From positions 310,001 to 374,000 of the forward strand of contig NZ_DS996810.1 in NCBI RefSeq assembly GCF_000156235.1: a stretch of 64,000 bases of DNA, read 5' to 3'. A model generated the notes under the pieces. The model was not told the origin of the DNA and ran no database searches. It saw nothing but the letters and a program-made list of their open reading frames with translations. The stretch's first letter is position 1; every line of letters starts with the position of its first letter. Shown here piece after piece: positions 23,714-32,016 of this stretch. A program made the translations under genes and the position numbers. The DNA comes from Pseudovibrio sp000156235 (lineage in GTDB: Bacteria; Pseudomonadota; Alphaproteobacteria; Rhizobiales; Stappiaceae).

Positions 23714-26176
23714 ATGTCCAACGCGGAAGATCGAAGCCAAAACATCTCTCCAGAAGAGCCACAGGATCACGCTACAAAAAGCTGCTGCTCCAATAAGGCT
23801 GAGCAGCCTCAAAAGGCAGAGAGTTCCTGTTGTTCTGGAAAAGATGATGCGCAAGAGAAAGAGAGCTCTTGCTGTTCTTCTAAGTCTGAGACTTCTGCAG
23901 ATGAGTGCTGTGGTTCTGCCCACGAGCACAAGCACATGCATGTTCACGCTCATACCGGATGTGGCTGTGCCAGCGAAAATGAAGTTGCTATCCCCGATGT
24001 AACCAACTGGAAAGGTGCGCGTTCGTTCCGCGTTGAAGGACTGTGCTGTGCGGAGGAGATGGGTATTCTTCGCCGTGTGGTTGGCCCCGTTGTTGGCGAT
24101 CCTGAATACCTAGCGTTTGATGTGCTGAACGGGAAGATGATCGTTTCTCCTGTCGCCCGTGATGTCACCGACGAGCAGATTATGAAGGCGGTTGATAGCA
24201 CGGGGATGAAAGCTGCTCTGTTCATTGAGCAGGAAGCGGCTGATGCACGTGCAAAACAGCATCGGCGGTTGGGCACTTTTACCATTGCCAGCGGCTTGTT
24301 CTGGGCGGCTGCCATTATTGTTCAGGCAACGCTGTTCTTCTCAAGCACCAGTTCCACAGATGTGTTCAGCGTCTTTGACTCCGTTCCTTCTGGGCCGGTT
24401 GAAGTGCTGTACATGCTGGCCATTGTTGCTGGTCTGCGGCTGGTCGCTCCAAAGGGCTGGTATGCACTGAGGACTTTGCGACCTGACATGAACCTGCTGA
24501 TGCTGGTGGCGGTTGCTGGCGCGATTGGCATCGGAGAGTGGTTTGAAGGGGCGACGGTTGCCTTCCTGTTTTCTCTTTCGCTTTATCTGGAAAGCTGGAG
24601 TGTTGGGCGCGCTCGCAAGGCTGTGGCCGCGCTTATGGATATTGCACCAACTGTCGTGCGCTTGCTCAAGCCCGATGGCGGCGAAGAGGAAGTTGCTGCC
24701 AACAGCGTGAAGCCGGGTGCAGTGTTTGTTGTGCGCGGTGGTGATCGCATTCCGCTGGATGGCGTGGTGCGCAAAGGTGTTGGCAGTGTCGATCAGGCTC
24801 CGATTACGGGTGAAAGCGTCCCCGTGATGAAAGAGGCCGGTGATGATGTTTATGCCGGTACCATCAATGGTGAAGGCAGCTTTGAGGTAGAGGCGACCAA
24901 GGGCGCTGATGACACCATGCTGGCCCGTATCATCCGTATGGTGAGCGAAGCGCAGGCACGTCGCGCTGCTGCTGAGCAGTGGGTTGAGAAGTTTGCTCGT
25001 GTTTATACGCCAGCTGTGATGGTTCTGGCTGTGTTGCTGGCTGTTATCCCGCCACTGCTGTTTGGTGCGGCCTGGATGGACTGGTTCTATCGCGCGTTGG
25101 TTCTGCTGGTCATTGCCTGCCCCTGTGCGCTGGTGATCTCCACGCCTGTCTCCATTGTTGCTGGTTTAACCTCTGCCGCTCGCAATGGCGTGCTGATCAA
25201 AGGCGGTGTGTTCCTTGAACTGCCTGCTCGCTTGAAAGCGCTGGCTTTTGACAAGACCGGGACCATCACCAATGGTCTGCCAACAGTGACAGATGTTTAC
25301 CCGCTGTCCGGCCATAGCGTGGAAGAGCTTCTTGTACGTGCGGCTTCTCTGGAAGCTCGCAGTTCTCACCCTCTTGCAGAAGCGATCCTAACACGTGCGA
25401 AGGAAGATGGCGTCGCGTATCAGCCTGCTGAAAACGTTGAGTTGCTGCCGGGGCGTGGCCTTTCCGGTCAGCGTAACGGCAAGAGCTATTGGCTCGGATC
25501 TCGCCGGTTCTTGAATGAAAAGGACTTTGATATTGGCGAAGCAGATGCCAAGGCTCGTGAGCTGGAAGCTGAAGGCAAGACGGTTGTCGCGGTTGGCACC
25601 GATGCCCACGTATGTGGCCTGATCGCACTGGCCGATACCGTTCGCGACACGGCAGAAGAGCTGGTTTCTCAGCTGCACAATGCTGGTGTTGAGAAGTTGG
25701 TGATGCTGACGGGTGATAACAAGGCAACGGCGGAGCGGGTTGCGGCTTCTGTTGGGATCGACGAGGTGCGTGCTGAGTTGCTGCCGGAAGATAAGGTTGC
25801 CGCTGTTGAGCAGCTCTCTCATGAATATGAGACTGTGGCAATGATCGGTGATGGTGTGAACGATGCACCAGCGATGGCCCGGGCGAGCTTCGGCGTGGCA
25901 ATGGGAGCGATTGGCTCAGATGCTGCGATTGAGACCGCAGACATTGCGTTGATGAAAGATGACCTCTCCTGTCTGCCGTGGCTCATCCATCATTCAAAGC
26001 GGACGCTTCAGATCATCCACCAGAACATCGCTTTTGCGTTTGTCGTGAAAGGCCTGCTGGTGATCCTGACCGCCCTCGGCTTCGCCAGCCTCTGGGCAGC
26101 GATCCTGGGGGATGTGGGGGCTACGCTGATCGTGGTGACCAACGCCCTGCGATTGCTGAAAGATCGTGCAGAATAG
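23714..26176 (+). CDS. zntA: Zn/Cd/Pb-exporting P1B-type ATPase
   Basis: An 820-residue heavy-metal pump. The catalytic core has the metal-site CPC (C469-P470-C471 in ACPCALVIS), phosphorylation motif DKTGT (D513), TGES, SHPLAE, and GDGVNDAPA. Six to eight membrane helices are visible. The N-terminus is unusual: SCCSNK, SCCSGK and SCCSSK (about residues 23-57), DECCGS, an alternating His run (70-80), CGC, then a metal-binding domain in which the usual GMxCxxC is VEGLCCAEEMG. CPC plus CCxEE points to Zn/Cd/Pb export at the inner membrane. ATG at 23714 follows GGAG; the ATG 12 bp upstream overlaps that site. Confidence 0.92.
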   Translation: MSNAEDRSQNISPEEPQDHATKSCCSNKAEQPQKAESSCCSGKDDAQEKESSCCSSKSETSADECCGSAHEHKHMHVHAHTGCGCASENEVAIPDVTNWKGARSFRVEGLCCAEEMGILRRVVGPVVGDPEYLAFDVLNGKMIVSPVARDVTDEQIMKAVDSTGMKAALFIEQEAADARAKQHRRLGTFTIASGLFWAAAIIVQATLFFSSTSSTDVFSVFDSVPSGPVEVLYMLAIVAGLRLVAPKGWYALRTLRPDMNLLMLVAVAGAIGIGEWFEGATVAFLFSLSLYLESWSVGRARKAVAALMDIAPTVVRLLKPDGGEEEVAANSVKPGAVFVVRGGDRIPLDGVVRKGVGSVDQAPITGESVPVMKEAGDDVYAGTINGEGSFEVEATKGADDTMLARIIRMVSEAQARRAAAEQWVEKFARVYTPAVMVLAVLLAVIPPLLFGAAWMDWFYRALVLLVIACPCALVISTPVSIVAGLTSAARNGVLIKGGVFLELPARLKALAFDKTGTITNGLPTVTDVYPLSGHSVEELLVRAASLEARSSHPLAEAILTRAKEDGVAYQPAENVELLPGRGLSGQRNGKSYWLGSRRFLNEKDFDIGEADAKARELEAEGKTVVAVGTDAHVCGLIALADTVRDTAEELVSQLHNAGVEKLVMLTGDNKATAERVAASVGIDEVRAELLPEDKVAAVEQLSHEYETVAMIGDGVNDAPAMARASFGVAMGAIGSDAAIETADIALMKDDLSCLPWLIHHSKRTLQIIHQNIAFAFVVKGLLVILTALGFASLWAAILGDVGATLIVVTNALRLLKDRAE

Positions 26177-26182
26177 CAAAAG

Positions 26183-26214
26183 AAAAGCCGAGGTCAGTGC
26201 CTCGGCTTTTTCTT
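26183..26214 (+). terminator. Rho-independent terminator after zntA
   Basis: AAAAGCCGAGG (26183-26193) pairs with CCTCGGCTTTT (26200-26210) around a 6-nt loop, then TCTT. A-tract and T-tract make it probably bidirectional. Confidence 0.9.
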
Positions 26215-26220
26215 AGGGCT

Positions 26221-26760
26221 TTATCTCGGATCTTCGTTTGAAGATCGCTTGCTAATCCACCAGCTGCCGGATGCTTTGCCGGCGATGAGCCAGTAGATGA
26301 AACCGGCGATGAAGCCTGCGGAGGCTGCAACGGATGAGCCGGGGCGGAGGCCTTCGGTTGGTGGTGTTGGGGTTCCGGGTGCAGAGTAGGCAATGATGCT
26401 GCCTGCTTCGTTTGAGGCGTAGAACAAGTCAGCGGGTAGTGCGCCGCCGATGCCCCAGAGGACGAGGGCGATGAGGCCACCTGCGGAAACGTGGTAGATG
26501 ACGCCTCGCCATTTCATCAGCTCCGCAAAGCCGATAGCGAAGCCACTTGGGATGAGTGACAGAGCTCCAATCACGCTTGCGGAGATAATCGTGCTCCATG
26601 TGATCGCGATGAGCTGAATGATATCTGCCTCAGGCCCACCATGAACACTGAGGGTTCTGAAGAAGCCCCAGGACAAGAACAGACCGGCTGCGATGATTGC
26701 CAATGAGAAGCCTAACGCGATACGGAGCAGCTGAAAAAAGAGCTTGGTTCCGTCGATCAT
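26221..26760 (-). CDS. Uncharacterised four-helix membrane protein
   Basis: I do not recognise the family. The 179-residue product has hydrophobic segments near 8-32, 45-70, 80-105 and 138-160, with a Pro/Thr-rich loop (SAPGTPTPPTEG) between the third and fourth. The tail ends in charged residues. ATG at 26760 follows AAAGGA; the frame extends 25 codons further up without conserved features. It begins 11 bp after the stop of the YdjM-like gene, so both are in one transcript and may act together in the inner membrane. It is convergent with zntA. Confidence 0.65.
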   Translation of the reverse strand: MIDGTKLFFQLLRIALGFSLAIIAAGLFLSWGFFRTLSVHGGPEADIIQLIAITWSTIISASVIGALSLIPSGFAIGFAELMKWRGVIYHVSAGGLIALVLWGIGGALPADLFYASNEAGSIIAYSAPGTPTPPTEGLRPGSSVAASAGFIAGFIYWLIAGKASGSWWISKRSSNEDPR

Positions 26761-26771
26761 TGTGCAATCCT

Positions 26772-27317
26772 TTATATCGGTGTCTGATGTGGCGATCTTC
26801 TGCTTTTCAAGAATACACCAATAGCTATTGAGCAAATGAGGATTTCAATTGCAAATGTCCAGTGCAGGACGAAGCTCCAGATGTAATTCTCGTAGATAGC
26901 TGGGATTTCTATGAATTCGACCTGGAGTTTGGAGAATGGCGCAAGCCAGAAGACAGGTGCTGCGACACTATCTAAAACCATGTGCAGCAAACCGCCAATA
27001 CTGACTCCAAACAAGGCAACGCCCAAGCGAGACTTTCTCGACAACAGAATAGCTGATAGCGCAAGGAGCATGAGCCAGGTTATTGGCCAATGAGAAAAGT
27101 AGTGTCTGTGATGGGTGCTCTGATTGTCTATAAGGTAGAAATAGAGCATGTCAGCATCAGGAAGAATGCTACCGATTGAGGTCCAAAGAACGAGTTGCCG
27201 GGACTTCAGGTTCAGCTGTCTCGTAGCTGCTTTTCCAAGCAGGTAGCCCGCAGGCAAGTGCGCGATAAACATGATTAAAGCCAATAGGATATGAGATTGG
27301 CTAGCACCATTCATCAT
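26772..27317 (-). CDS. YdjM-like membrane-bound metal-dependent hydrolase (PF04307 type)
   Basis: A 181-residue inner-membrane protein resembling the YdjM/LexA-regulated putative hydrolase family. FIAHLPAGYLLGK near the N-terminus, SILPDADMLYFYL, HHRHYFSHWP and GGLLHMVLDSV follow its pattern of Asp/His motifs placed close to the membrane. Biochemical activity is unproven for the family. The ATG pair at 27317 has no strong ribosome-binding site. The downstream membrane gene follows at 11 bp. Confidence 0.75.
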   Translation of the reverse strand: MMNGASQSHILLALIMFIAHLPAGYLLGKAATRQLNLKSRQLVLWTSIGSILPDADMLYFYLIDNQSTHHRHYFSHWPITWLMLLALSAILLSRKSRLGVALFGVSIGGLLHMVLDSVAAPVFWLAPFSKLQVEFIEIPAIYENYIWSFVLHWTFAIEILICSIAIGVFLKSRRSPHQTPI

Positions 27318-27380
27318 GACTATGGCGAGAGTTAGTAATGCTCACATGTTTGCTCTTGGTTTTGCAACTAGCCGATCACA

Positions 27381-28499
27381 TCACCCTCTTTCCGTTCTCG
27401 TCAGCAGCATGGCTACGCTGATGAAGTGGAAGTCGTAGAGGTGGGGGGCTTCGCGGACGCGGCGTTCGCCGCGGGTGTAGATGCTGTCAAGGAGCTCTGT
27501 GGTGTTTGGGAGGTGCGAGAGGGCTGCTTTGAGGGGAGCTTCGGTGAAGGCCCGGTAAAAGTTCACCATTTGCCGAGCATAGGCGGAGGCATCGTTGTCT
27601 TGCTTGTATTGCTCTACGAAGGGGACAGGCGTTTCGTAGCATTCTGCTTTGTCTATGGTGAACAGGTGAGATAACGAGCCACTCTCAGGTTTTACGGGTG
27701 CTGTAAGCTGTTCCAGGCTGCGTATGTAGACGGGATGGTAGTAGCGCTCGTAGGTGTCTTGAGAGATTGAGCCGTCGGCAACGTGATCGAGCAGAGACAG
27801 GTTGAATAAGTTTACGATCCCGTCTGCTGTCGAGACATGTTCATTTCTGCCAACAGTTTGCAGCAGGAGTTTGCCGCCTGGCTCGAGTTCGTTTGCACGT
27901 GCTTTGAGAAATGTTTCCAAATCATGGGCGGCTTGTTTCTCGCAGACTTCCTTATCTTTTGCTGAGATAGAACCACTCTCAGTTGAGAGGCTTGGGCCGT
28001 TGGGCATCACGTAGTCGGGTAAGCGTTCCAGCGGGCGTTCTGAGAGGAACACCGTGGCATTGAAAGATGTTGCCAGATGCACAGAGCCGGGAGGGAGCAA
28101 CTGGTTGAACATAGAACCGCCGACGATGCCGCCAAAGACAGTTGGATCAGTGTAGGGAGGCTGAGTGCGATTACCGATGGCGTCGAGCAGGGTGGAGTAA
28201 TCGTTGCTGGGCAGATCGCTATGGATTGCCTGAACAGGATTGGTGCCATGCTGTCTTGTGGCTTCAGTGAGCTGAGCCATGATCTGCATGGAATTAGCTC
28301 CCTCAGAACATCCGTAATCGATAAATCGGAGTGGTGATCCATTTGTTGGCATTGGCAAGTTGCCGACGGCTTCGTGTAGCCATGGGTACACGTAGGCGAT
28401 GGTGGCTTGTTGTGTGGCGGAGTTCTTATTGTAGAACCCTTTGCCTTTCATGCCTGTGGTTGTGGCGTTCTTTTGTGATGGATGTGCTTTATCGGTCAT
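27381..28499 (-). CDS. SABATH-like SAM-dependent carboxyl methyltransferase
   Basis: The 372-residue protein matches the plant SABATH family (Methyltransf_7), enzymes that methylate the carboxyl of salicylate, jasmonate, indole-acetate or related acids. Diagnostic pieces: MKGKGFYNKNSATQQ (substrate and SAM entry), FIDYGCSEGANSM (motif I), IHSDLPSNDYSTLL (motif II, NDLPxNDF-like), GGSMFNQLLPPGSVHLATSF and SERPLERLPDYV. Length equals the plant enzymes. Such genes are rare in bacteria. It has no operon partner: the upstream neighbour rlmN ends in a terminator and the gap downstream is 63 bp. The substrate cannot be read from sequence; a small carboxylic acid is likely. Confidence 0.82.
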   Translation of the reverse strand: MTDKAHPSQKNATTTGMKGKGFYNKNSATQQATIAYVYPWLHEAVGNLPMPTNGSPLRFIDYGCSEGANSMQIMAQLTEATRQHGTNPVQAIHSDLPSNDYSTLLDAIGNRTQPPYTDPTVFGGIVGGSMFNQLLPPGSVHLATSFNATVFLSERPLERLPDYVMPNGPSLSTESGSISAKDKEVCEKQAAHDLETFLKARANELEPGGKLLLQTVGRNEHVSTADGIVNLFNLSLLDHVADGSISQDTYERYYHPVYIRSLEQLTAPVKPESGSLSHLFTIDKAECYETPVPFVEQYKQDNDASAYARQMVNFYRAFTEAPLKAALSHLPNTTELLDSIYTRGERRVREAPHLYDFHFISVAMLLTRTERG

Positions 28500-28576
28500 G
28501 GGGTTGATGTCCAGTTATCGCATCTGTCCTGAGGATCACGATATCTGAAGTCTGTGCACATGGAGTGAACGCAAAG

Positions 28577-28612
28577 AAAAAGGCCGGTGCTTATCTCAAG
28601 CACCGGCCTTTT
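28577..28612 (-). terminator. Rho-independent terminator after rlmN
   Basis: AAAAAGGCCGGTGC (28577-28590) pairs with GCACCGGCCTTTT (28600-28612), a stem of at least 12 bp. On the minus strand it ends in TTTTTC. Confidence 0.9.
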
Positions 28613-28635
28613 GAATGGTTATTGCTTTGCCGTGG

Positions 28636-29898
28636 TTAAGCGTCGCCTTGGGTCTGCGCTTTCTCAAGAGCTTCACGCTCTGATTTGCGGAGACGCTCAG
28701 AAGCTGACTTCAGCTGACCACAAGCGGCGAAGATATCGCGGCCACGTGGGGTACGGATTGGGGAAGCGTAGCCTGCGCGGTTCACAACATCTGCAAACTC
28801 TTCGATCTGTTCCCAATCGGAGCACTCATATGGAGAGCCGGGCCATGGGTTGAATGGCAGCAGGTTGATCTTTGCCGGAATGCCTTTGAGCAGCTGTACA
28901 AGCTTCTTCGCATCTTCAAGGCTGTCGTTGACGCCTTTCAGCATCACGTATTCGAAGGTGATGCGCTTTGCGTTGGACAGGCCCGGATAGTCACGGCATG
29001 CCTGAAGCAGCGTTTCCAGATTGTACTTCTTGTTGATTGGAACAAGTACGTTACGGAGCTCGTCATTCACTGCGTGCAGGGAGATTGCCAGCATACAGCC
29101 GATTTCGTCACCGGTGCGTGCAATTTCTGGAGTTACGCCAGATGTTGACAGAGTGATGCGGCGCTTGGAAAGGGACAGGCCATCACCGTCTGAAGCGATC
29201 AGAAGCGCTTTCTTGACGTTCTCGAAATTGTAGAGCGGCTCGCCCATGCCCATCATCACGATGTTGGTGATGCGGCGGCGGTTGGATGTGGATGCGTCCA
29301 AACCACCTTCTGGTGCATCTGCATCCGGGAAGTCGTTGAGACGGTCTTTCGCGAGCATCAGCTGTGCGAGGATCTCTTCTGCGGTCAGGTTGCGAACCAT
29401 TTTTTGCGTGCCGGTGTGGCAGAAGGTGCAGGTGAGGGTACAGCCAACCTGAGAGGAAATGCAGAGCGTTCCACGGTCTTCTTCCGGGATGTAGACGGTT
29501 TCTACCTCAACCGGTTTACCAGCGCCGCGGGACGGGAAGCGGAACAGCCATTTGCGGGTGCCGTCTACGGAGATCTGTTCGGTGACGATTTCCGGACGGG
29601 CGATGGTGAATGCGAAGTCCAGCTTGGTGCGCAGGTCTTTGGAGACGTTGCTCATCTTGCTGAAGTCAGAGATGCCGCGAACGTAGAGCCAGTGCCACAG
29701 CTGGTTCACGCGCATGCGGATCTGACGTTCTGGGACACCTACTGCAGCAAGGGCATTGCCCAACTCTTCACGGCTGAGGCCGATAAGGGATGGCTTTTCT
29801 TCCTGCACAGGATCTGTTGCAGGAGTGGAATTTGCTGCGCTGGTCGCCGCCGGATCAGCGGATTTGTGCGCGATGTCTAACGATACCGCCATGGTCAT
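28636..29898 (-). CDS. rlmN: 23S rRNA (A2503-C2)/tRNA methyltransferase RlmN
   Basis: RlmN is a radical SAM enzyme that methylates C2 of A2503 in 23S rRNA and A37 in some tRNAs. The 420-residue protein has an N-terminal helical RNA-binding part (LIGLSREELGNALAAVGVP), the iron-sulphur motif GCTLTCTFCHTG (CxxxCxxC), VMMGMGEPLYNFENV and LAISLHAVNDELRN, then the C-terminal PWPGSPYECS and ACGQLKS with the methyl-carrying cysteines. The first 35 residues (Ala/Ser/Thr-rich) are variable. Starts at 29898 or 29892 are both possible. Monocistronic, with a strong terminator and a diverged palindromic repeat upstream. Confidence 0.96.
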   Translation of the reverse strand: MTMAVSLDIAHKSADPAATSAANSTPATDPVQEEKPSLIGLSREELGNALAAVGVPERQIRMRVNQLWHWLYVRGISDFSKMSNVSKDLRTKLDFAFTIARPEIVTEQISVDGTRKWLFRFPSRGAGKPVEVETVYIPEEDRGTLCISSQVGCTLTCTFCHTGTQKMVRNLTAEEILAQLMLAKDRLNDFPDADAPEGGLDASTSNRRRITNIVMMGMGEPLYNFENVKKALLIASDGDGLSLSKRRITLSTSGVTPEIARTGDEIGCMLAISLHAVNDELRNVLVPINKKYNLETLLQACRDYPGLSNAKRITFEYVMLKGVNDSLEDAKKLVQLLKGIPAKINLLPFNPWPGSPYECSDWEQIEEFADVVNRAGYASPIRTPRGRDIFAACGQLKSASERLRKSEREALEKAQTQGDA

Positions 29899-29942
29899 TC
29901 ACCAGTTGTTCTTAGATGCTCGGCTTTAAGCTTATGTTCTTT

Positions 29943-29987
29943 GCGTATTCAAGCCCGAAGAATGTGCCTCACTCTTCAGCAATACGG
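29943..29987. repeat. 45-bp intergenic palindrome, copy 2 (diverged)
   Basis: This aligns without gaps to 22450-22494 with 28 of 45 identical bases. Outer arms GCGTATT/AATACGG and inner arms CCGAAGA/TCTTCAG are preserved. Two differences relative to copy 1 are paired (C7 to T with G39 to A; A18 to G with T32 to C), keeping the stems. It lies 45 bp upstream of rlmN. Confidence 0.55.
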
Positions 29988-30193
29988 TTTAGCAGGAAAA
30001 AGCGGGAAATGAGTGCCCATTGCTCGCTGCTAAAAATGCGAAGAGGCGGTCGCCAGCAGCAACCGCCTACGTATTCGGCACGCTTATAGCCGAAATCGCG
30101 TAGTTTGAAAATCCCAGATCTCAAATTGCGTGGCGGCAAGCTGGCGCAGGCAAGAGATCTCTATGCTCTCAAACAATTCTGAGTGTCAGCGCC

Positions 30194-30703
30194 TTATTGG
30201 CAGGCGCTGGTAGCATCCCTTACAGCAGCAGTGATGCCGCTCAAGGAAAACTTGTAGGAAGTTTTGGTGCCGCGAGCGGACTCGCCAGAAATAGACATGG
30301 AACTGCCTGCTTTCATAGCGTCAACCAAACGCTTCTCTTCCGCAGCGTTCTGAACCCATGCGCCGTCACCTTTGGTGAACATGGTGAACTGCTGACCATC
30401 AACATTGGTCGTGACCAGAGAGCCTTCTTTAAATGGATAACCCACTATAAAGCTTGGCTCATTGGATACGCCTTCACTTGGACGGGTAGAAACGAAGAAG
30501 AAGACTTCACCGTGGTTTCTATCTGTCGGCAGTGATTGTGTTGGTGCGGAAATAGCATAACACACCTTGCCACCGCTCTGGGTGTTGAAGGTGTAGGTTG
30601 CCCAATCCTTGTTTTCTTTCAAGAGGGCAGGAGACTGCGCATTTGCAGTCGCGCCCGAGATACCAAGAGCCATTAAGGCAGTTATCAGGATACGTGCTTG
30701 CAT
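30194..30703 (-). CDS. Invasion-associated locus B (IalB) family protein
   Basis: A 169-residue exported protein of the IalB family found in alphaproteobacteria. The signal peptide (MQARILITALMALGISGATANAQS) should be cleaved near residue 22, written here only as a description of its extent. Mature features are WATYTF, GKVCYAISAP, VFFFVSTRP, VGYPFKEGS and a C-terminal cysteine pair around SACQ. IalB is linked to host-cell entry in Bartonella, but in free-living bacteria its role is unknown. ATG at 30703 follows GGAGAA. It stands alone in a gene-poor stretch. Confidence 0.85.
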   Translation of the reverse strand: MQARILITALMALGISGATANAQSPALLKENKDWATYTFNTQSGGKVCYAISAPTQSLPTDRNHGEVFFFVSTRPSEGVSNEPSFIVGYPFKEGSLVTTNVDGQQFTMFTKGDGAWVQNAAEEKRLVDAMKAGSSMSISGESARGTKTSYKFSLSGITAAVRDATSACQ

Positions 30704-30712
30704 CTTCTCCAA

Positions 30713-31285
30713 ACCGCGTTGCGTACGACAAAATCTGAGATTCTGTGCGAAAACCCATAAAACTTAATGTTAGGGTTACTTTAAAGATGGTTACAAAAGG
30801 GTTGATACCCTGTTTTTACAGAGGCAAAAAAATATTTGCCTTTGAACCGCTCCATGAATGCTGGCAACAGAAATCTGGCGGGAGTGTGGCATGCACAGCC
30901 ATAATATCAAGCGTAAAGCCACTAATGAATTTCCGTTTTAAGTGACGGAAGACAGTAGATATGCAAGTTGATTATTTGCTGTATTTAACGCGCTAGTAAA
31001 TAAGCGCTAATTGCCTTTAAAAGCTCAGATTTTCCGATGTCTTTTCAAATTAATTGGCAGCATTTCACCCAGTAAAAAATATGGGCGTCTTTCCACATAG
31101 TGTTCACAGATTGAGAGAAAATGCGAAGCAAAGAGCCGTTAAGAATTACGAATTTGTAATGTGGAGAGGCTGTGTCGGGCCAAGCGCTATAACTTAAAAA
31201 TTTACGCAAGGCATTTGCCATGGTGAGAATTAAAGGTTGCCTTTCGAGAATGCATATCAGAAATGGCAACCTGATCTCGAATCAC
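30713..31285. other. Intergenic region, no convincing gene
   Basis: About 570 bp, AT-rich. Short frames on both strands lack ribosome-binding sites and familiar sequence. A 7-bp stem AGGCAAA (30822-30828) with TTTGCCT (30835-30841) is present but has no good T-run. It includes the upstream region of the IalB gene. Confidence 0.4.
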
Positions 31286-31846
31286 TCAGGGGTTGCTGTC
31301 GAAGCCCGGAACTTTTCGACCAGTTCGGAAGATCGGAGCGCCATGAACGTGTTCCAGTAGCGGATCTTTAGGTGCCCCAGCGGTTATCGAGCGTTCGGCG
31401 TATTTTCCGTGCGCCATGTAGCGGTCATACAAAACCAGAGCAGCAGCGACGCCAACGTTCAAGCAGAACTTGGTTGGGATTTTGACGATGTAGTCACAGC
31501 GTTCCTGCATCTCTTTGGAGAGGGAGCCGCGCTCAGGGCCAAGGATGTAGGCTGCTTGCAGCGGATGACCGAAGCTTGGCAGTTCGATCGCATCATCGGT
31601 GAGTTCGACGCCAACGAGTTTACAGCCGCGTGGGAACTGCATTTCATCAACCGAGTTCCAGGCAAAGTATGGCAGGTGGTCGGGGCTTTTGGAGGTGTCG
31701 GCCTTCATGGCAGCTCCAAGCCCTTTGATGTGTGCATCGACTGTAAAAAAGTAACTTGCTCCGAATGCATGACCTGTACGCATCAGCGTGCCAACATTCA
31801 TGGATTTGGAAAGCCCTTCAGAGCCAATAGCAAAATAACCGCGCAT
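31286..31846 (-). CDS. TrmH/SpoU-family RNA 2'-O-methyltransferase
   Basis: A 186-residue SPOUT-class methyltransferase with the knotted SAM site. Motif 1 is NVGTLMRTGHAFGA near residues 17-30, motif 2 YILGPERGSLSKEM and motif 3 IPTKFCLNVGVAAALVLYDRY. These modify ribose 2'-OH groups in tRNA or rRNA; the compact size without an extra N-terminal domain is closest to TrmL/TrmH-like enzymes, but the target cannot be fixed. It is divergent from the quinone reductase gene (170-bp gap) and no terminator was recognised after it. Confidence 0.88.
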   Translation of the reverse strand: MRGYFAIGSEGLSKSMNVGTLMRTGHAFGASYFFTVDAHIKGLGAAMKADTSKSPDHLPYFAWNSVDEMQFPRGCKLVGVELTDDAIELPSFGHPLQAAYILGPERGSLSKEMQERCDYIVKIPTKFCLNVGVAAALVLYDRYMAHGKYAERSITAGAPKDPLLEHVHGAPIFRTGRKVPGFDSNP

Positions 31847-32016
31847 GCCCAGTTGTTCTCGTTGTTGATGTTGTGCGCTTCATACCTCCAACTGCGGTGT
31901 TCCTGCAAGCCTGTGAGGGCTCAGGGGTGTTTTAATCGTAAAGTGACACCAATGGCGGTTTTGAGGTTTGGCGATTGCGCGTGTAATTTTGCGGGTAAGA
32001 GAGAGGGCTGTATTTC

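Noticed and set aside
25266..25901. 211-residue minus-strand frame inside zntA
   Set aside because: His/Pro/Ser-rich antisense frame, no supporting start signal.
30745..31269. 66- and 74-residue frames in the gap before the SpoU gene
   Set aside because: Weak starts, AT-rich, no motifs.
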